DNA of 5,657 bases from Gammaproteobacteria bacterium (GTDB taxonomy: Bacteria; Pseudomonadota; Gammaproteobacteria; Pseudomonadales; UBA3067), in NCBI GenBank assembly GCA_019090565.1, contig JAHRVS010000274.1:1-5657 (forward strand), in the 5' to 3' direction. Made by a program: the position numbers and the translations under genes. The notes beneath the pieces were generated by a model. That model was not told the DNA's origin. It saw only the letters and a program-made list of their open reading frames with translations, and did not search any database. Of the stretch, positions 5,185 to 5,657 are shown piece after piece. Each line of letters starts with the position of its first letter. The stretch's first letter is position 1.

Positions 5185-5657
5185 TTATTGCTCATCAAGA
5201 AACTTCTCTGCATCAAGTGCAGCCATACAGCCAAATCCTGCAGACGTGATGGCTTGACGATAGATGTGATCACACACATCGCCAGCAGCATAAACGCCTT
5301 CTACGCTTGTTTGCGTGACGCCTCCTTCTTGTCCAGAGTGGATTTTAATATATCCGTTTTCCATATCTAGTTGGTTTTCAAACATGGCTGTATTGGGTAG
5401 GTGACCGATAGCAATAAAAACCCCGTCGAGATCAAGGTCTTTTGTTTCGTTGTTCTGGGTGTTTTTTATACGCATTCCCGTCACACCAAGGTCATCCCCC
5501 AGTACTTCGTCAAGGGTATGAAACCATTCAACCTTGATGTTCTCTTTGGCCAGCAGGCGGTCTTGTAGGATTTTTTCTGACCGAAGGGCATCGCGGCGGT
5601 GAACGAGAGTGACTTCTGACGCGATATTGGCAAGGTAAAGGGCTTCCTCAACGGCTG
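5185..5657 (-). CDS. trxB: thioredoxin reductase, C-terminal half (cut by window edge)
   Basis: The last 156 residues of thioredoxin reductase, the FAD flavoenzyme that passes electrons from NADPH to thioredoxin. The reading frame runs without a stop to the window edge, so the start and the redox-active CxxC motif are outside. A GTG at 5484 is only an internal codon. Visible features are AVEEALYLANIASEV then HRRD at fragment residues 19-22 (NADPH-binding domain), FIAIGHLPNTAMF starting near 80, GVYAAGDV near 120-127 (FAD contact) and DHIYRQAITSAGFGCMAALDAE near the end. The match to E. coli TrxB is close and continuous. The stop codon is TAA at 5187-5185. It heads the same-strand series trxB-aat-bpt-infA, with aat 36 bases downstream. 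Confidence 0.97.
   Translation of the reverse strand, partial: AVEEALYLANIASEVTLVHRRDALRSEKILQDRLLAKENIKVEWFHTLDEVLGDDLGVTGMRIKNTQNNETKDLDLDGVFIAIGHLPNTAMFENQLDMENGYIKIHSGQEGGVTQTSVEGVYAAGDVCDHIYRQAITSAGFGCMAALDAEKFLDEQ

Noticed and set aside
5185..5484. separate 99-residue protein starting at GTG 5484
   Set aside because: The same frame continues upstream without a stop to the window edge with clear TrxB sequence, so the GTG is internal.

Overview
The first 58 bases are not genomic. They are a truncated Illumina/Nextera library adapter (end of P5, an 8-base i5 index, transposon read-1 sequence and the 19-bp Tn5 mosaic end) left on the end of the assembly. Genomic sequence starts at base 59, and that end is a contig edge, not a biological boundary.

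The rest looks like a gammaproteobacterial chromosome of moderate GC. The best clue is the minus-strand block trxB (partial) - aat - bpt - infA at 3404-5657. Its gene content and order match what I recall from Pseudomonas-like gammaproteobacteria, and the infA, Aat and TrxB proteins are close to their E. coli counterparts. The presence of bpt, which E. coli lacks, and the marine-type outer membrane protein next door suggest a Pseudomonadales/Cellvibrionales-like organism. That is an inference; no species can be named.

Layout: 1-58 adapter; 59-256 short non-coding tail; 257-1339 (minus) a full-length AraC-family regulator of the Arabinose_bd + HTH type; 1340-2076 a long gene-free stretch with several inverted repeats and a thrice-repeated 15-bp motif; 2077-3243 (plus) a signal-peptide-bearing, omptin-like outer membrane beta-barrel protein; 3244-3403 a convergent intergenic spacer with two back-to-back stem-loops; 3404-3622 (minus) infA; 3716-4426 (minus) bpt; 4459-5148 (minus) aat; 5185-5657 (minus) the C-terminal half of trxB, cut by the window edge.

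The minus-strand block combines translation initiation (IF-1), redox maintenance (thioredoxin reductase) and two N-degron-writing enzymes: Aat puts Leu/Phe on N-terminal Lys/Arg, and Bpt puts Leu on N-terminal Asp/Glu. In E. coli and, as I recall, Pseudomonas, the gene converging on infA is clpA (with clpS), the machinery that reads these N-degrons. Here that position is taken by the omptin-like gene and, beyond it, the divergently oriented AraC regulator, so this is a local rearrangement or accessory insertion next to a conserved block. I see no CRISPR array, tRNA, natural insertion sequence or clear new defence system. The main items of interest are the omptin-like protein with an incomplete protease active site, its long structured upstream region, the swapped neighbourhood and the adapter artefact.
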